From DATFYI01 sp035315125 (GTDB taxonomy: Bacteria > Chloroflexota > Anaerolineae > Anaerolineales > Anaerolineaceae): DNA of 6,083 nucleotides. Below the pieces are notes generated by a model. It did no database searches and was not told where the DNA came from. It worked only from the letters and a program-made list of their open reading frames with translations. Below, one piece after another: positions 1 to 6,083 of this stretch (positions are counted from its first letter, which is position 1; every line of letters starts with the position of its first letter). The translations under genes and the position numbers were made by a program. The DNA is taken from contig DATFYI010000212.1 of assembly GCA_035315125.1 (NCBI GenBank), positions 1 through 6,083 on the forward strand, given 5' to 3'.

Positions 1-1
1 T

Positions 2-1114
2 GAAATTGAAGGCGATAAAGCTGTCTCGGAAGTGAATTCTCCAGTAAGTGGCTTGTTATTGAAAATTATTACAAAAATTGGCGATGAAGTTCCCTCACAA
101 TCAATAATTGCACTTATCGGGGAAGCAAATGATGACATAGACGAATATCTGAAGACACAAACCCAATCCAACCCCGAATCAGGAGTTAGCCAACCCTCAG
201 CCCAACCATTAATAAGTTTAATTACTCAAGAAACAATACCCGAAACAAGCAAAGTAAAAGCATCTCCTTTGGCACGCCGGCTTGCTCAAGAACTAGGGGT
301 TGACCTCTCAAAAGTTATTCCTTCTGCAAAAGATGGACTAATTAATCGCGACGACATTTTACGGGCAAAAGAATCCTTAACAGCTTCTACTCTTATCAGG
401 GAATACCCAGAGTTTAGCGAGAATGAAGACCTGAGTGTTGAGAGCGAAATTAAGGTCACTGGCTTTAAAAAAATTGTAGGCGAAAGGATGAAACAAAGTT
501 ATCTTGATGCTCCGCATTTTGCATTAACCGTAACAGTTTCAATGGAAGCAGCGAGGAAATTACACCAGGAAAAAAGCACAATATTTCATTTTACCTACAC
601 AGATATATTGATCTGGGCTGTAGCCAAAACCATCAGTAAACACAAATTAATTAATACGAGTTTCCGGGGTGAAAAAATTGTCATCTTTAAAAATATTAAC
701 ATTGGAATCGCTGTGGCTACCGAAAAAGGTCTCATTGTGCCAGTCATTAAAAATGCGGATAGGTTGTCTCTTGAAGAAATCTCGCAAAAACGAGATGAAC
801 TAACCCAAAGAGTTAAAGATGGGAAAACGGCACCAAACGATATCGTAAATGGCACATTTACGATTTCAAATTTAGGAATGTTTGGGATTGATTCCTTCTC
901 TCCAATCATTTCCCCTGGTCAAGCCGCAATTTTAGGTGTTGGTGAGATTAAGCGAATACCCATTATAGATGAAAACGATGAGGTTCACTCAACATTTATG
1001 ATGAATCTAACTTTAGTCAGCGACCATCGGGTTGTGGATGGAGTTGATGGCTCAAAATTTCTTGGGGATCTTAAGAAGATGATAGAAGACTTTTCTGAAA
1101 TTAATTCTCTTTAA
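2..1114 (+). CDS. Dihydrolipoamide acyltransferase (E2) of a 2-oxoacid/acetoin dehydrogenase complex, 5'-truncated
   Basis: This is the E2 core of a lipoyl-dependent dehydrogenase complex, which transfers the acyl group made by a thiamine-diphosphate E1 from lipoamide to CoA in the cytoplasm. The reading frame is open from base 2, so the GTG at 32 is internal: the codons before it encode the lipoyl attachment motif EIEGDKA, with the lysine at codon 17-19. Numbered from base 2, 370 residues are visible. They comprise the end of the lipoyl domain (about 1-40), a polar linker, a peripheral E1/E3-binding domain (about 88-121, SPLARRLAQELGV...GLINRDDIL) and the catalytic domain (about 151-370). 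The catalytic domain has GTFTISNLGMFG and the active-site motif DHRVVDG (His342, Asp346). Only the extreme N terminus is missing. The E1 and E3 genes are not in view and may lie upstream. The acyl substrate (pyruvate, acetoin, branched-chain or another) cannot be told from this sequence. The next gene starts 24 bp downstream. Confidence 0.93.
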   Translation, partial: EIEGDKAVSEVNSPVSGLLLKIITKIGDEVPSQSIIALIGEANDDIDEYLKTQTQSNPESGVSQPSAQPLISLITQETIPETSKVKASPLARRLAQELGVDLSKVIPSAKDGLINRDDILRAKESLTASTLIREYPEFSENEDLSVESEIKVTGFKKIVGERMKQSYLDAPHFALTVTVSMEAARKLHQEKSTIFHFTYTDILIWAVAKTISKHKLINTSFRGEKIVIFKNINIGIAVATEKGLIVPVIKNADRLSLEEISQKRDELTQRVKDGKTAPNDIVNGTFTISNLGMFGIDSFSPIISPGQAAILGVGEIKRIPIIDENDEVHSTFMMNLTLVSDHRVVDGVDGSKFLGDLKKMIEDFSEINSL

Positions 1115-1138
1115 ATTGATGAAACAGGGAGTAAAGAA

Positions 1139-2251
1139 ATGGAAAGAGAATTGTTTGAGATGAATTACCCAAATCGTCATTGGGGTTGCAGAGTTAACGA
1201 CCGGATTACTGTGTTTGGTATGAAATCAATGATTCTACAAAATGAATTATTACAGGTCATCCTTCATATTGAAAAAGGAACAGAGATTACACAATTCTTG
1301 TATAAGCCTCTAGACGTGGATTTTCTGTGGCGAGCGCGAAATGAATTGCACAATCCGGCAACTTTTTCGACAGTGGGTGGCAATGATTCTGCCCAATTTT
1401 TCGATCATTGGTCTGGGGGTTGGTTTGAGGTTATTCCAAACAATGGACCTGGAACTGTTTACAAAAATTGCAGCCTGGGCTTTTACGCTGAAACGATTAA
1501 TGCCCCCTGGGAATACAAAATATTGGAGGATACACCTGGGAGAGTACGTGTCGGTTTTTGGTTCAAAACCTATCGAACACCCTATTTGATTCAGAAAGTA
1601 ATGACCATTGAAAGTGGTAAACCTGCCATATTTATCGAGGAAAAGGTAACCAATATTGGCGGCGAAGATCTTGAATTCGCGTGGGGGCAGCATCCTGTGG
1701 TTGGTCCCCCATTTTTAGATAGCTCATGCCGTATATCTATGCCTGATTGTAAAATCCTTGTCCTAAATGATGAGGATGGCCCAGGATACCGTATGAAATT
1801 ACATCAAGAGGGGAAATGGCCTTATGTACAAGGGCTGAATGGAAAACCTGTCGATATGCGTATCGTTTTGCCACCAGAAGCAAAGACAATGGATGACTGC
1901 TATATTACCGATTTTAAAGAAGATGCTTTCATCGGTGTCACCAATACAAACAAGAAAGTTGGCTTTGGTTTGGCCTGGGATCCGAAGGCATATCGTTATT
2001 TATGGCTATGGCAGGCATTTGGTGGAGGACAACAATTCCCTTGGTTTAGTAGCTCATATCAAATGGGAATTGAACCATGGTCAGGATATCCATGTGCTGG
2101 ACTACAGACAGCAATTGAGAACAAATCAGCATTAAAGTTGGGCCCTGGAGAAAGTCTGCTTTCATGGATTACAGCAGTTGCTTATCAAAGTGAAAAGGAC
2201 GTTGAAACAATCAAACGCGATGGAAAAGTGGAGTTTAAAAATGACTTCTAG
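1139..2251 (+). CDS. Aldose-1-epimerase-like (galactose mutarotase superfamily) protein
   Basis: This 370-residue protein fits the beta-sandwich galactose-mutarotase-like superfamily, whose members interconvert sugar anomers or bind related sugars. What supports this is the aromatic and glycine-rich pattern: GGWFEVIPNNGP at 93-104, WGQHPVVGPPF at 183-192 with His185 in the place of the conserved sugar-binding/acid histidine, and MGIEPWSG at 309-316 with Glu312 as candidate catalytic base. These assignments are by motif only. It is somewhat longer than typical GalM (about 340-350). There is no signal peptide, so it is probably cytoplasmic. The ATG at 1139 is preceded by AGGGAG (1126-1131) at 7-nt spacing. 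A second ATG at 1160 has no better site. It follows the E2 gene by 24 bp and overlaps the next gene by 11 bp, so all three are probably co-transcribed. It may be a mutarotase for an unusual sugar or a divergent epimerase; the substrate is unknown. Confidence 0.75.
   Translation: MERELFEMNYPNRHWGCRVNDRITVFGMKSMILQNELLQVILHIEKGTEITQFLYKPLDVDFLWRARNELHNPATFSTVGGNDSAQFFDHWSGGWFEVIPNNGPGTVYKNCSLGFYAETINAPWEYKILEDTPGRVRVGFWFKTYRTPYLIQKVMTIESGKPAIFIEEKVTNIGGEDLEFAWGQHPVVGPPFLDSSCRISMPDCKILVLNDEDGPGYRMKLHQEGKWPYVQGLNGKPVDMRIVLPPEAKTMDDCYITDFKEDAFIGVTNTNKKVGFGLAWDPKAYRYLWLWQAFGGGQQFPWFSSSYQMGIEPWSGYPCAGLQTAIENKSALKLGPGESLLSWITAVAYQSEKDVETIKRDGKVEFKNDF
2228..2233 (+). promoter_or_regulatory. Ribosome binding site for the NagB-like gene
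   Basis: GTGGAG lies 7 nt before the ATG at 2241, inside the last codons of the upstream epimerase-like gene. It supports starting the NagB-like protein at 2241 rather than at earlier in-frame starts (2178 non-ATG, 2220 ATG), which would add residues of no family resemblance and enlarge the overlap. The position suggests translational coupling to the upstream gene. Confidence 0.6.
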
Positions 2252-3110
2252 AATTGATACTGAAAAATTCTTTGAATGGGCGAGGATACCTGTTGAACAA
2301 TTAGAAAATCACCCAGATGCAAAAGTAAAGATAAAAATCCTTGCAAATGCAACAGATGTAATACAATGGGCAGCAAGGTATATGGTTGATGAAGTAAAAA
2401 ATAACAATAAGGAGGGTAAACCAACAAGGTGGATTTTACCGTGCGGTCCAACCGGACAATATCCCATCTTTACTCAAATTGTAAATGAGGAACGGATCAA
2501 CATGAGGAACGTCCATATTTTCCATATGGATGACTTTCTTGACTGGCAAGGACGACCATTACCCATTGAACACCCCCTTTGTTTTAGGGGAGAGATGACT
2601 CGCTTGATTTATGATCAAATTGATACTTCATTAAATGTCCCAGAATCTCAACGTCACTTTCCTTCGATTTACGATATCGATGGACTAACCAAAGAAATTG
2701 AAAAGGTGGGTGGTATCGACACGATGTTGAGCGGTATTGGATATAGAGGCCATATTGCTTATAATGAACCGCCCATTGCGCCCTGGAATACGATCACCGA
2801 AGATGATTTTCGAAATTCAAAAACCCGTATTCTAAATCTAAATCCCGACACAATTATTGCAATGAGTCAAAGGGTAGCTGGTGGATTGTTACACTATATT
2901 CCACCAATGGCAATCACAATGGGTATGAAAGATTTGCTCTCAGCTAAACGCATTCGCTTACTCTCAATAACAGGGGAATGGAAAAGAGCCATTATCCGAT
3001 ACCTGCTTTTTGGACCTAAAACGATTGAATACCCGGTAACTTTTGTTCAAGATCACCCCGATGTGCTTGTGGTAGCTGATCGAAATACTGTGCTTCCATG
3101 CATTGATTAA
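2241..3110 (+). CDS. NagB-like glucosamine-6-phosphate isomerase/deaminase family protein with an altered active site
   Basis: This 289-residue protein belongs to the NagB/RpiA-like fold. Family members isomerise or deaminate sugar phosphates (GlcN6P to Fru6P in NagB), and 6-phosphogluconolactonase is a relative. Visible motifs are CGPTGQYP at 68-75 (phosphate loop), FHMDDF at 94-99 (Asp97 matches NagB Asp72, the proton-transfer residue), GIGYRGHIAYNEP at 165-177, and the TMGMKDLLSAKRI strand-helix near the C-terminal third. His171 and Glu176 match NagB His143 and Glu148, but the Asp141 position is Arg169. NagB is about 266 residues, so this protein is slightly longer, mostly at the N terminus. 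It overlaps the epimerase-like gene by 11 bp and is followed 20 bp later by the kinase. The family call is strong. True GlcN6P deaminase activity is doubtful because of the Asp-to-Arg change and the absence of other amino-sugar genes nearby. It may act on another phosphosugar or a non-phosphorylated keto sugar. Confidence 0.85.
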   Translation: MTSRIDTEKFFEWARIPVEQLENHPDAKVKIKILANATDVIQWAARYMVDEVKNNNKEGKPTRWILPCGPTGQYPIFTQIVNEERINMRNVHIFHMDDFLDWQGRPLPIEHPLCFRGEMTRLIYDQIDTSLNVPESQRHFPSIYDIDGLTKEIEKVGGIDTMLSGIGYRGHIAYNEPPIAPWNTITEDDFRNSKTRILNLNPDTIIAMSQRVAGGLLHYIPPMAITMGMKDLLSAKRIRLLSITGEWKRAIIRYLLFGPKTIEYPVTFVQDHPDVLVVADRNTVLPCID

Positions 3111-3130
3111 ATGTTTGAGGATAATTACCG

Positions 3131-4060
3131 ATGAAACCCGATTTAATTGTTGTCGGAAGCCATGCGCCAGGAATATTTGTTAGGGTAAAGAATATTCCTA
3201 AAGAGGATGAAACTGTCATCGGATGGGATTTCCATGAGCCGGAAGATGGGGGAAAGGGATCAAACCAGGCAATCGCAGCTGCGCGTTTAGGGGCTAGGAC
3301 CGCCTTTGTGGGATGTGTTGGCCAAGATCGGGTAGGTGAAGAGGGAGCCAGGTGGATGCGTCGTGAAGGTGTAGATACAACGTGGCTGCGAAGAGATCCA
3401 AATGCTTCTAGTGGAATAGGTTTTATCATACTAAACGACAAAGGCATTCCAGCATTAATAACTTCTATGGGAGCGAATGCAAATATTACATGTAACTATG
3501 TTGATGAAGCTTTTGAAAAGATGAGGGGAGCTTCGGTATTGCTAACACAATTCGAAATCCCCACAGACGTCGCAATTCATGCTGCAAAAGTTGCACGACG
3601 ATTGGGAATGATTTCAATTGTGAATCCTGCACCAGCACCCAGTGAACTAATTGAAGGGTTAGAAGCTGCCTCCATATTGGTGCCAAATGAGAATGAAGCA
3701 AAAACCCTATTAGGTATTGACGTTAACAATCACCAAGATCCAATAGAAATGGCAATCAAGCTTCAACGATTGTCTAAATCAAACTGCGTAATCATAACAC
3801 TTGGTAAAGAAGGCGTTGTGGGTTCAGAATCATCTGGAGAGACCTGGCAATTGGTGGCACCTAAGGTCACTGTGATGGATTCCAGTGGTGCAGGAGATGC
3901 TTTTTGTGCTGGACTAGCAGTAGGATTATTGAATGGCATGAATATCCGATCAGCAGCTAACTGGGGATGTTATGTCGCGGCAATTTCAGTAAGCAAGATG
4001 GGGACTATTCCATCCTTCCCAACTAATAAGGAAGTTGCAAGTTTTATTAATAAGGGTTAG
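3131..4060 (+). CDS. PfkB/ribokinase-family carbohydrate kinase
   Basis: This 309-residue ATP-dependent sugar or polyol kinase has the usual ribokinase length. Both PfkB signatures are present: GGKGSNQAIAAARLG starting at residue 40, and DSSGAGDAFCAG at 250-261 with catalytic base Asp256. TQFEIP (139-144), NPAPA (165-169), NENEA (186-190) and TLGKEG (223-228) complete the ribokinase pattern, and the C terminus ends in a typical GTIPSFPT segment. The N-terminal substrate motif is unusual: ribokinases have GSxNxD, while here it reads GSHAPG, so the Asn and Asp that hold ribose are absent. The substrate is therefore probably not ribose and is left open. The ATG at 3131 has a TGAGGA site (3116-3121) at 9-nt spacing. 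It sits 20 bp after the NagB-like gene and is the last gene of the tight run. No hairpin terminator is evident after its TAG. Confidence 0.88.
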   Translation: MKPDLIVVGSHAPGIFVRVKNIPKEDETVIGWDFHEPEDGGKGSNQAIAAARLGARTAFVGCVGQDRVGEEGARWMRREGVDTTWLRRDPNASSGIGFIILNDKGIPALITSMGANANITCNYVDEAFEKMRGASVLLTQFEIPTDVAIHAAKVARRLGMISIVNPAPAPSELIEGLEAASILVPNENEAKTLLGIDVNNHQDPIEMAIKLQRLSKSNCVIITLGKEGVVGSESSGETWQLVAPKVTVMDSSGAGDAFCAGLAVGLLNGMNIRSAANWGCYVAAISVSKMGTIPSFPTNKEVASFINKG

Positions 4061-4417
4061 AAAACGTAGATTACTCAATTACAGTTAGTGTATTCTTCTG
4101 ATTTTATTGGCGAAGTCACATTGAAGCTAAGAGAACTCGAAGGTGGGCGCGGTACAGTGATAGACGCCTTTGGGATGGCTGCTGTTGGCTGCAATCAGTG
4201 CCGGTTTAAATCTGATTGAGGTGAACGTTTTCTGAGTTGATCCTATTCGAGGCGAGGTTATCCTGCTGACCATGTTGATTGATGCCCAAAAAGTACGTTA
4301 CCGCGCTCAAGTGGTTAAATCTACCCATGTAGCTACTTGTGCCTTCTCCATCCATTCCACCTGCTTCAGGTAACTAAGTTTCAATTGACATTATCACAAA
4401 GAAAGCCACGAATTCTT
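4061..4417. other. 357-bp gap between the kinase and transketolase genes
   Basis: Apart from the probable gene wreck (4070-4373), this gap shows no tRNA, repeat array or mobile-element end that I can support. A TTGACA box at 4385-4390 matches the -35 consensus, but no TATAAT-like hexamer lies 16-19 nt further on, so a promoter for the transketolase genes cannot be placed. A 5-bp stem with a 3-nt loop (4359-4371) is too short to call a terminator. The gap also marks the change from the AT-rich upstream genes to the more G+C-rich downstream genes. Confidence 0.5.
4070..4373 (+). pseudogene. Probable decayed gene of unrecognised family
   Basis: No intact reading frame covers this stretch, yet two frames in sequence give protein-like text. 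In the frame of base 4070 it reads on from LVYSSDFIGEVTLKLRELEG through IDAFGMAAV up to TGA at 4217-4219. One change of frame around 4184-4205 continues it in the frame of base 4203 as LAAISAGLNLIEVNVF, meets TGA at 4233-4235, and resumes as VDPIRGEVILLTMLIDAQ...RYRAQVVKSTH to TAA at 4371-4373. The joined product would be about 100 residues. I do not recognise the family. A GTG at 4088 or an earlier lost start could have opened it, and an ATG at 4272 could give a 33-residue peptide, for which I see no support. A sequencing error could mimic part of the damage, but two separate lesions make decay more likely. It sits between the kinase and the transketolase genes, on the same strand. Confidence 0.4.
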
Positions 4418-5386
4418 ATGAACTTATTTCCACCTGAAGTCCAAGAACAGCGAGTGGCTCTCGGGGATGCTCTTGTTCATCTGGGACAAGAATTCTCCAA
4501 CCTGGTGGTATTATCCCCGGATGTGTCGATATCTACTCGGGCGACTAAGTTTAAAGCCGCTTTTCCTGATCGATTCATCTGTAGCGGAATCTCGGAGCAA
4601 AACACCATTGGAATGGCGGCGGGGCTCTCGACAATGGGCTGGGTGCCTGCGGTCGTAGGATACGCGATGTTTGTGGTTGGAAAAGCATGGGAACCCTTAC
4701 GTAACTCAATTGTCTATTCTCAATTGAATGTGAAGATTGTAGGGACACACGGAGGAATCAACGTTGGCGCGGATGGCGTGACGCATCAGGCGATTGAAGA
4801 TTTGGCTTTGACGCGGTCAATCCCTGGTATGATCGTCCTTACGCCGATGGATGCGAATCAGGTGGAACCGGCTGTTAGAACGGCTCTCATGATCCAGGGG
4901 CCAGTCTATATCCGATTGGAACGAGCACCAATGCCTGTCTTTTCTGAAATGGATGCACCATATCTGATTGGAGGATCTATTCGGCTTCGTGAAGGCCGAG
5001 ATGCCACAATATTTGCTATTGGGGGAATGTGTTCTATGGCAGTCAATGCAGCCGATGCTTTAGCTCAAGAGGGCATCCATATTCGCGTGGTAAGTATGCT
5101 TTCGGTTAAGCCACTCGATGAAGCCGCTATCGTTGCTGCTGCACAAGAAACTGGTGCTATCGTAACCGCTGAAGATCATAATCGTTATGGTGGGTTGGGT
5201 GGAGCTATAGCCGAGACGCTTGCCCGGTTGGCTCCCGCACCTATGGAGCAGGTTGCAATGGATGATACATTCGCAGAAAGTGGTTCTGTTAGCGCACTAT
5301 ACGCGAAATATCACTTAACCTCCAGCGATATCATCGAAGCGGTAAAAAAGGTGATCTATAGAAGCCGAGCGACCAGGAGCCTATAG
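4418..5386 (+). CDS. Transketolase, C-terminal subunit (pyrimidine-binding plus C-terminal domains)
   Basis: This 322-residue protein is the second half of a split thiamine-diphosphate transketolase, which moves two-carbon ketol units between sugar phosphates. The segment RVALGDALVHLG opens the Pyr domain. SGISEQNTIGMAAGLS at 56-71 holds Glu60, the glutamate that activates the cofactor aminopyrimidine. GTHGGINVGADGVTHQAIED at 109-128 and YIRLER at 164-169 are the usual substrate-side loops, with Arg169 in the place of a phosphate-binding arginine. The C-terminal domain ends with DDTFAESGSVSALYAKY, typical of split transketolases. I chose ATG 4418, since the upstream extension to 4337 has a non-ATG start and unrelated residues. 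No clear Shine-Dalgarno precedes 4418, only an A-rich AAAGAAAG about 12 nt away. It should work only as a complex with the N-terminal subunit encoded 2 bp downstream. A 1-deoxyxylulose-5-phosphate synthase half is less likely because the partner reads as transketolase. Confidence 0.93.
   Translation: MNLFPPEVQEQRVALGDALVHLGQEFSNLVVLSPDVSISTRATKFKAAFPDRFICSGISEQNTIGMAAGLSTMGWVPAVVGYAMFVVGKAWEPLRNSIVYSQLNVKIVGTHGGINVGADGVTHQAIEDLALTRSIPGMIVLTPMDANQVEPAVRTALMIQGPVYIRLERAPMPVFSEMDAPYLIGGSIRLREGRDATIFAIGGMCSMAVNAADALAQEGIHIRVVSMLSVKPLDEAAIVAAAQETGAIVTAEDHNRYGGLGGAIAETLARLAPAPMEQVAMDDTFAESGSVSALYAKYHLTSSDIIEAVKKVIYRSRATRSL
5375..5379 (+). promoter_or_regulatory. Ribosome binding site for the transketolase N-terminal subunit
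   Basis: AGGAG sits 9 nt before the ATG at 5389, within the last codons of the upstream subunit gene. It fixes the start of the right-edge gene and implies coupled translation of the two subunits. Confidence 0.75.
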
Positions 5387-5388
5387 GT

Positions 5389-6083
5389 ATGGTAATCCAT
5401 GCATCACAAATTGACCTTGCTAAGATTGAATTTCTGACCGACCGGGCGCGCTGTATTCGTCGCCACATCATCAAAATGACGAGCGCTGCTGGCAGCGGCC
5501 ACCCTGGGCCATCATTTTCACCGGTGGAGTTCCTATCGGCTTTATATTTTTCGGAGATGCATATTGATCCAGCCAACCCCACCTGGCCTGAACGGGATAG
5601 GTTTGTGCTTTCCAAAGGACATGCCGCACCAGTTCTTTACGCTGCATTACATGAAGCAAGCTATTTTTCCGAAGAAGTGATGCTGTCCTTGCGCCAGGTT
5701 GGCAGTCCATTGCAGGGTCATCCGAATATAAAAACCCCTGGCGTGGATGCGACTACAGGTTCGCTTGGGATCGGCCTTTCCCAGGCTGTCGGCATGGCGC
5801 TTGGCGCTCGCATGCACAGGACTGGCAACAGGGTCTATGTTGTCATCGGTGATGGTGAATGCGACGAAGGCCAGATATGGGAGGCTGGTCTGGCAGCGGC
5901 CCATTTTCACCTGGGAAACCTTGTTGTGTTCCTTGACCATAACGGCTACCAATACGATGGACCGGTATGCGAGGTAATGGGCCTGGAACCTCTTTCTGAT
6001 AAATGGCGGGCCTTTGGATGGCGGGTAGAGGAAATTGACGGCCATTCTTTCGAGGAAATCCTCGGTTTCTTGGAACGTTCGCG
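5389..6083 (+). CDS. Transketolase, N-terminal subunit (thiamine-diphosphate binding), 3'-truncated
   Basis: The frame is open from ATG 5389 to the right edge without a stop, giving 231 complete residues of a family usually about 270-290 long. It is the diphosphate-binding half of a split transketolase. Motifs are in the standard order: SGHPG (36-40), LSKGHAAP (74-81), QGHP (109-112), TGSLGIGLSQAVGMALG (123-139) and the thiamine-diphosphate/Mg motif GDGECDEGQIWEA (154-166), closing with DHNGYQYDG (183-191). Asp155 and Asn185 are the expected metal ligands. The histidines 38, 78 and 111 are those conserved for cofactor and substrate binding. All key residues visible are intact. It begins 2 bp after the stop of the C-terminal subunit, the reverse of the N-then-C order usually seen in split transketolases. 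What is missing at the edge should be the last 40-60 residues of the domain. Confidence 0.94.
   Translation, partial: MVIHASQIDLAKIEFLTDRARCIRRHIIKMTSAAGSGHPGPSFSPVEFLSALYFSEMHIDPANPTWPERDRFVLSKGHAAPVLYAALHEASYFSEEVMLSLRQVGSPLQGHPNIKTPGVDATTGSLGIGLSQAVGMALGARMHRTGNRVYVVIGDGECDEGQIWEAGLAAAHFHLGNLVVFLDHNGYQYDGPVCEVMGLEPLSDKWRAFGWRVEEIDGHSFEEILGFLERS

Noticed and set aside
32..40. GTG at 32 as the start of the E2 gene
   Set aside because: The frame is open from base 2, and those codons encode the lipoyl-lysine motif EIEGDKA, so the gene begins beyond the left edge.
2178..2240. Longer N terminus for the NagB-like protein
   Set aside because: The extra 21 residues lie within the upstream gene and resemble nothing in the family. 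ATG 2241 has a GTGGAG site at good spacing.
4359..4371. Hairpin ACCTG-CTT-CAGGT as a terminator
   Set aside because: The stem is only 5 bp and no T-run follows; it is expected by chance.
4385..4413. Promoter for the transketolase genes based on TTGACA
   Set aside because: The spacing window for a -10 box contains ACGAAT and similar hexamers with little resemblance to TATAAT.
4337..4417. Extended transketolase C-subunit start at 4337
   Set aside because: It is a non-ATG start, its 27 residues are outside the family, and it overlaps the end of the probable gene wreck.
4355..4436. Direct repeat TTCCACCTG at 4355-4363 and 4428-4436
   Set aside because: Nine bases repeated once within about 80 bp, one copy inside the transketolase coding region, with no further repeat units and no element ends. 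Probably chance.
5647..6045. 132-residue open frame on the minus strand
   Set aside because: It lies antisense to the well-supported transketolase N-subunit, has no recognisable motifs, and is a shadow of that gene's codon pattern.

Overview
The window holds six protein-coding genes, all on the + strand, and one probable broken gene. The first is cut by the left edge and the last by the right edge. The genes encode central carbon and carbohydrate enzymes: a lipoyl-dependent E2 acyltransferase, an aldose-1-epimerase-like protein, a NagB-like sugar-phosphate isomerase/deaminase homologue, a PfkB (ribokinase-family) kinase, and a transketolase split into two polypeptides. The organism is bacterial. 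Split transketolases and this kind of compact sugar cluster are common in anaerobic lineages such as Chloroflexota (Anaerolineae) and Clostridia. That placement is an impression from family knowledge and is not proved by the sequence.

Region 1 (2-4060) is a tight four-gene run. The spacings are 24 bp, an 11-bp overlap and 20 bp, so it is probably one transcript. The base composition is AT-rich (24 of 60 bases are G or C in both hand-counted rows, 1-60 and 3661-3720). Region 2 (4061-4417) has no intact gene. It carries coding-like sequence that is readable only through one frame change and one in-frame stop, so it is most likely the wreck of a gene. Region 3 (4418-6083) holds the two transketolase halves, 2 bp apart, with the C-terminal half first. 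It is visibly richer in G+C (29, 35 and 33 of 60 in rows 4561, 5461 and 5881).

Read together, the genes suggest a route that opens or epimerises a sugar (epimerase homologue), isomerises or deaminates a sugar phosphate (NagB-like), phosphorylates a sugar or polyol (PfkB) and moves two-carbon units (transketolase). A 2-oxoacid- or acetoin-dehydrogenase-type complex would turn a keto product into an acyl-CoA. The substrate cannot be read from this window. Two of the enzymes lack hallmark residues of their best-known relatives. The NagB-like protein has Arg where the catalytic Asp of the GxDGHIAFNE motif belongs, and the kinase lacks the ribose-binding Asp near its N terminus. A non-standard substrate is therefore plausible, and this is the most interesting feature of the window.
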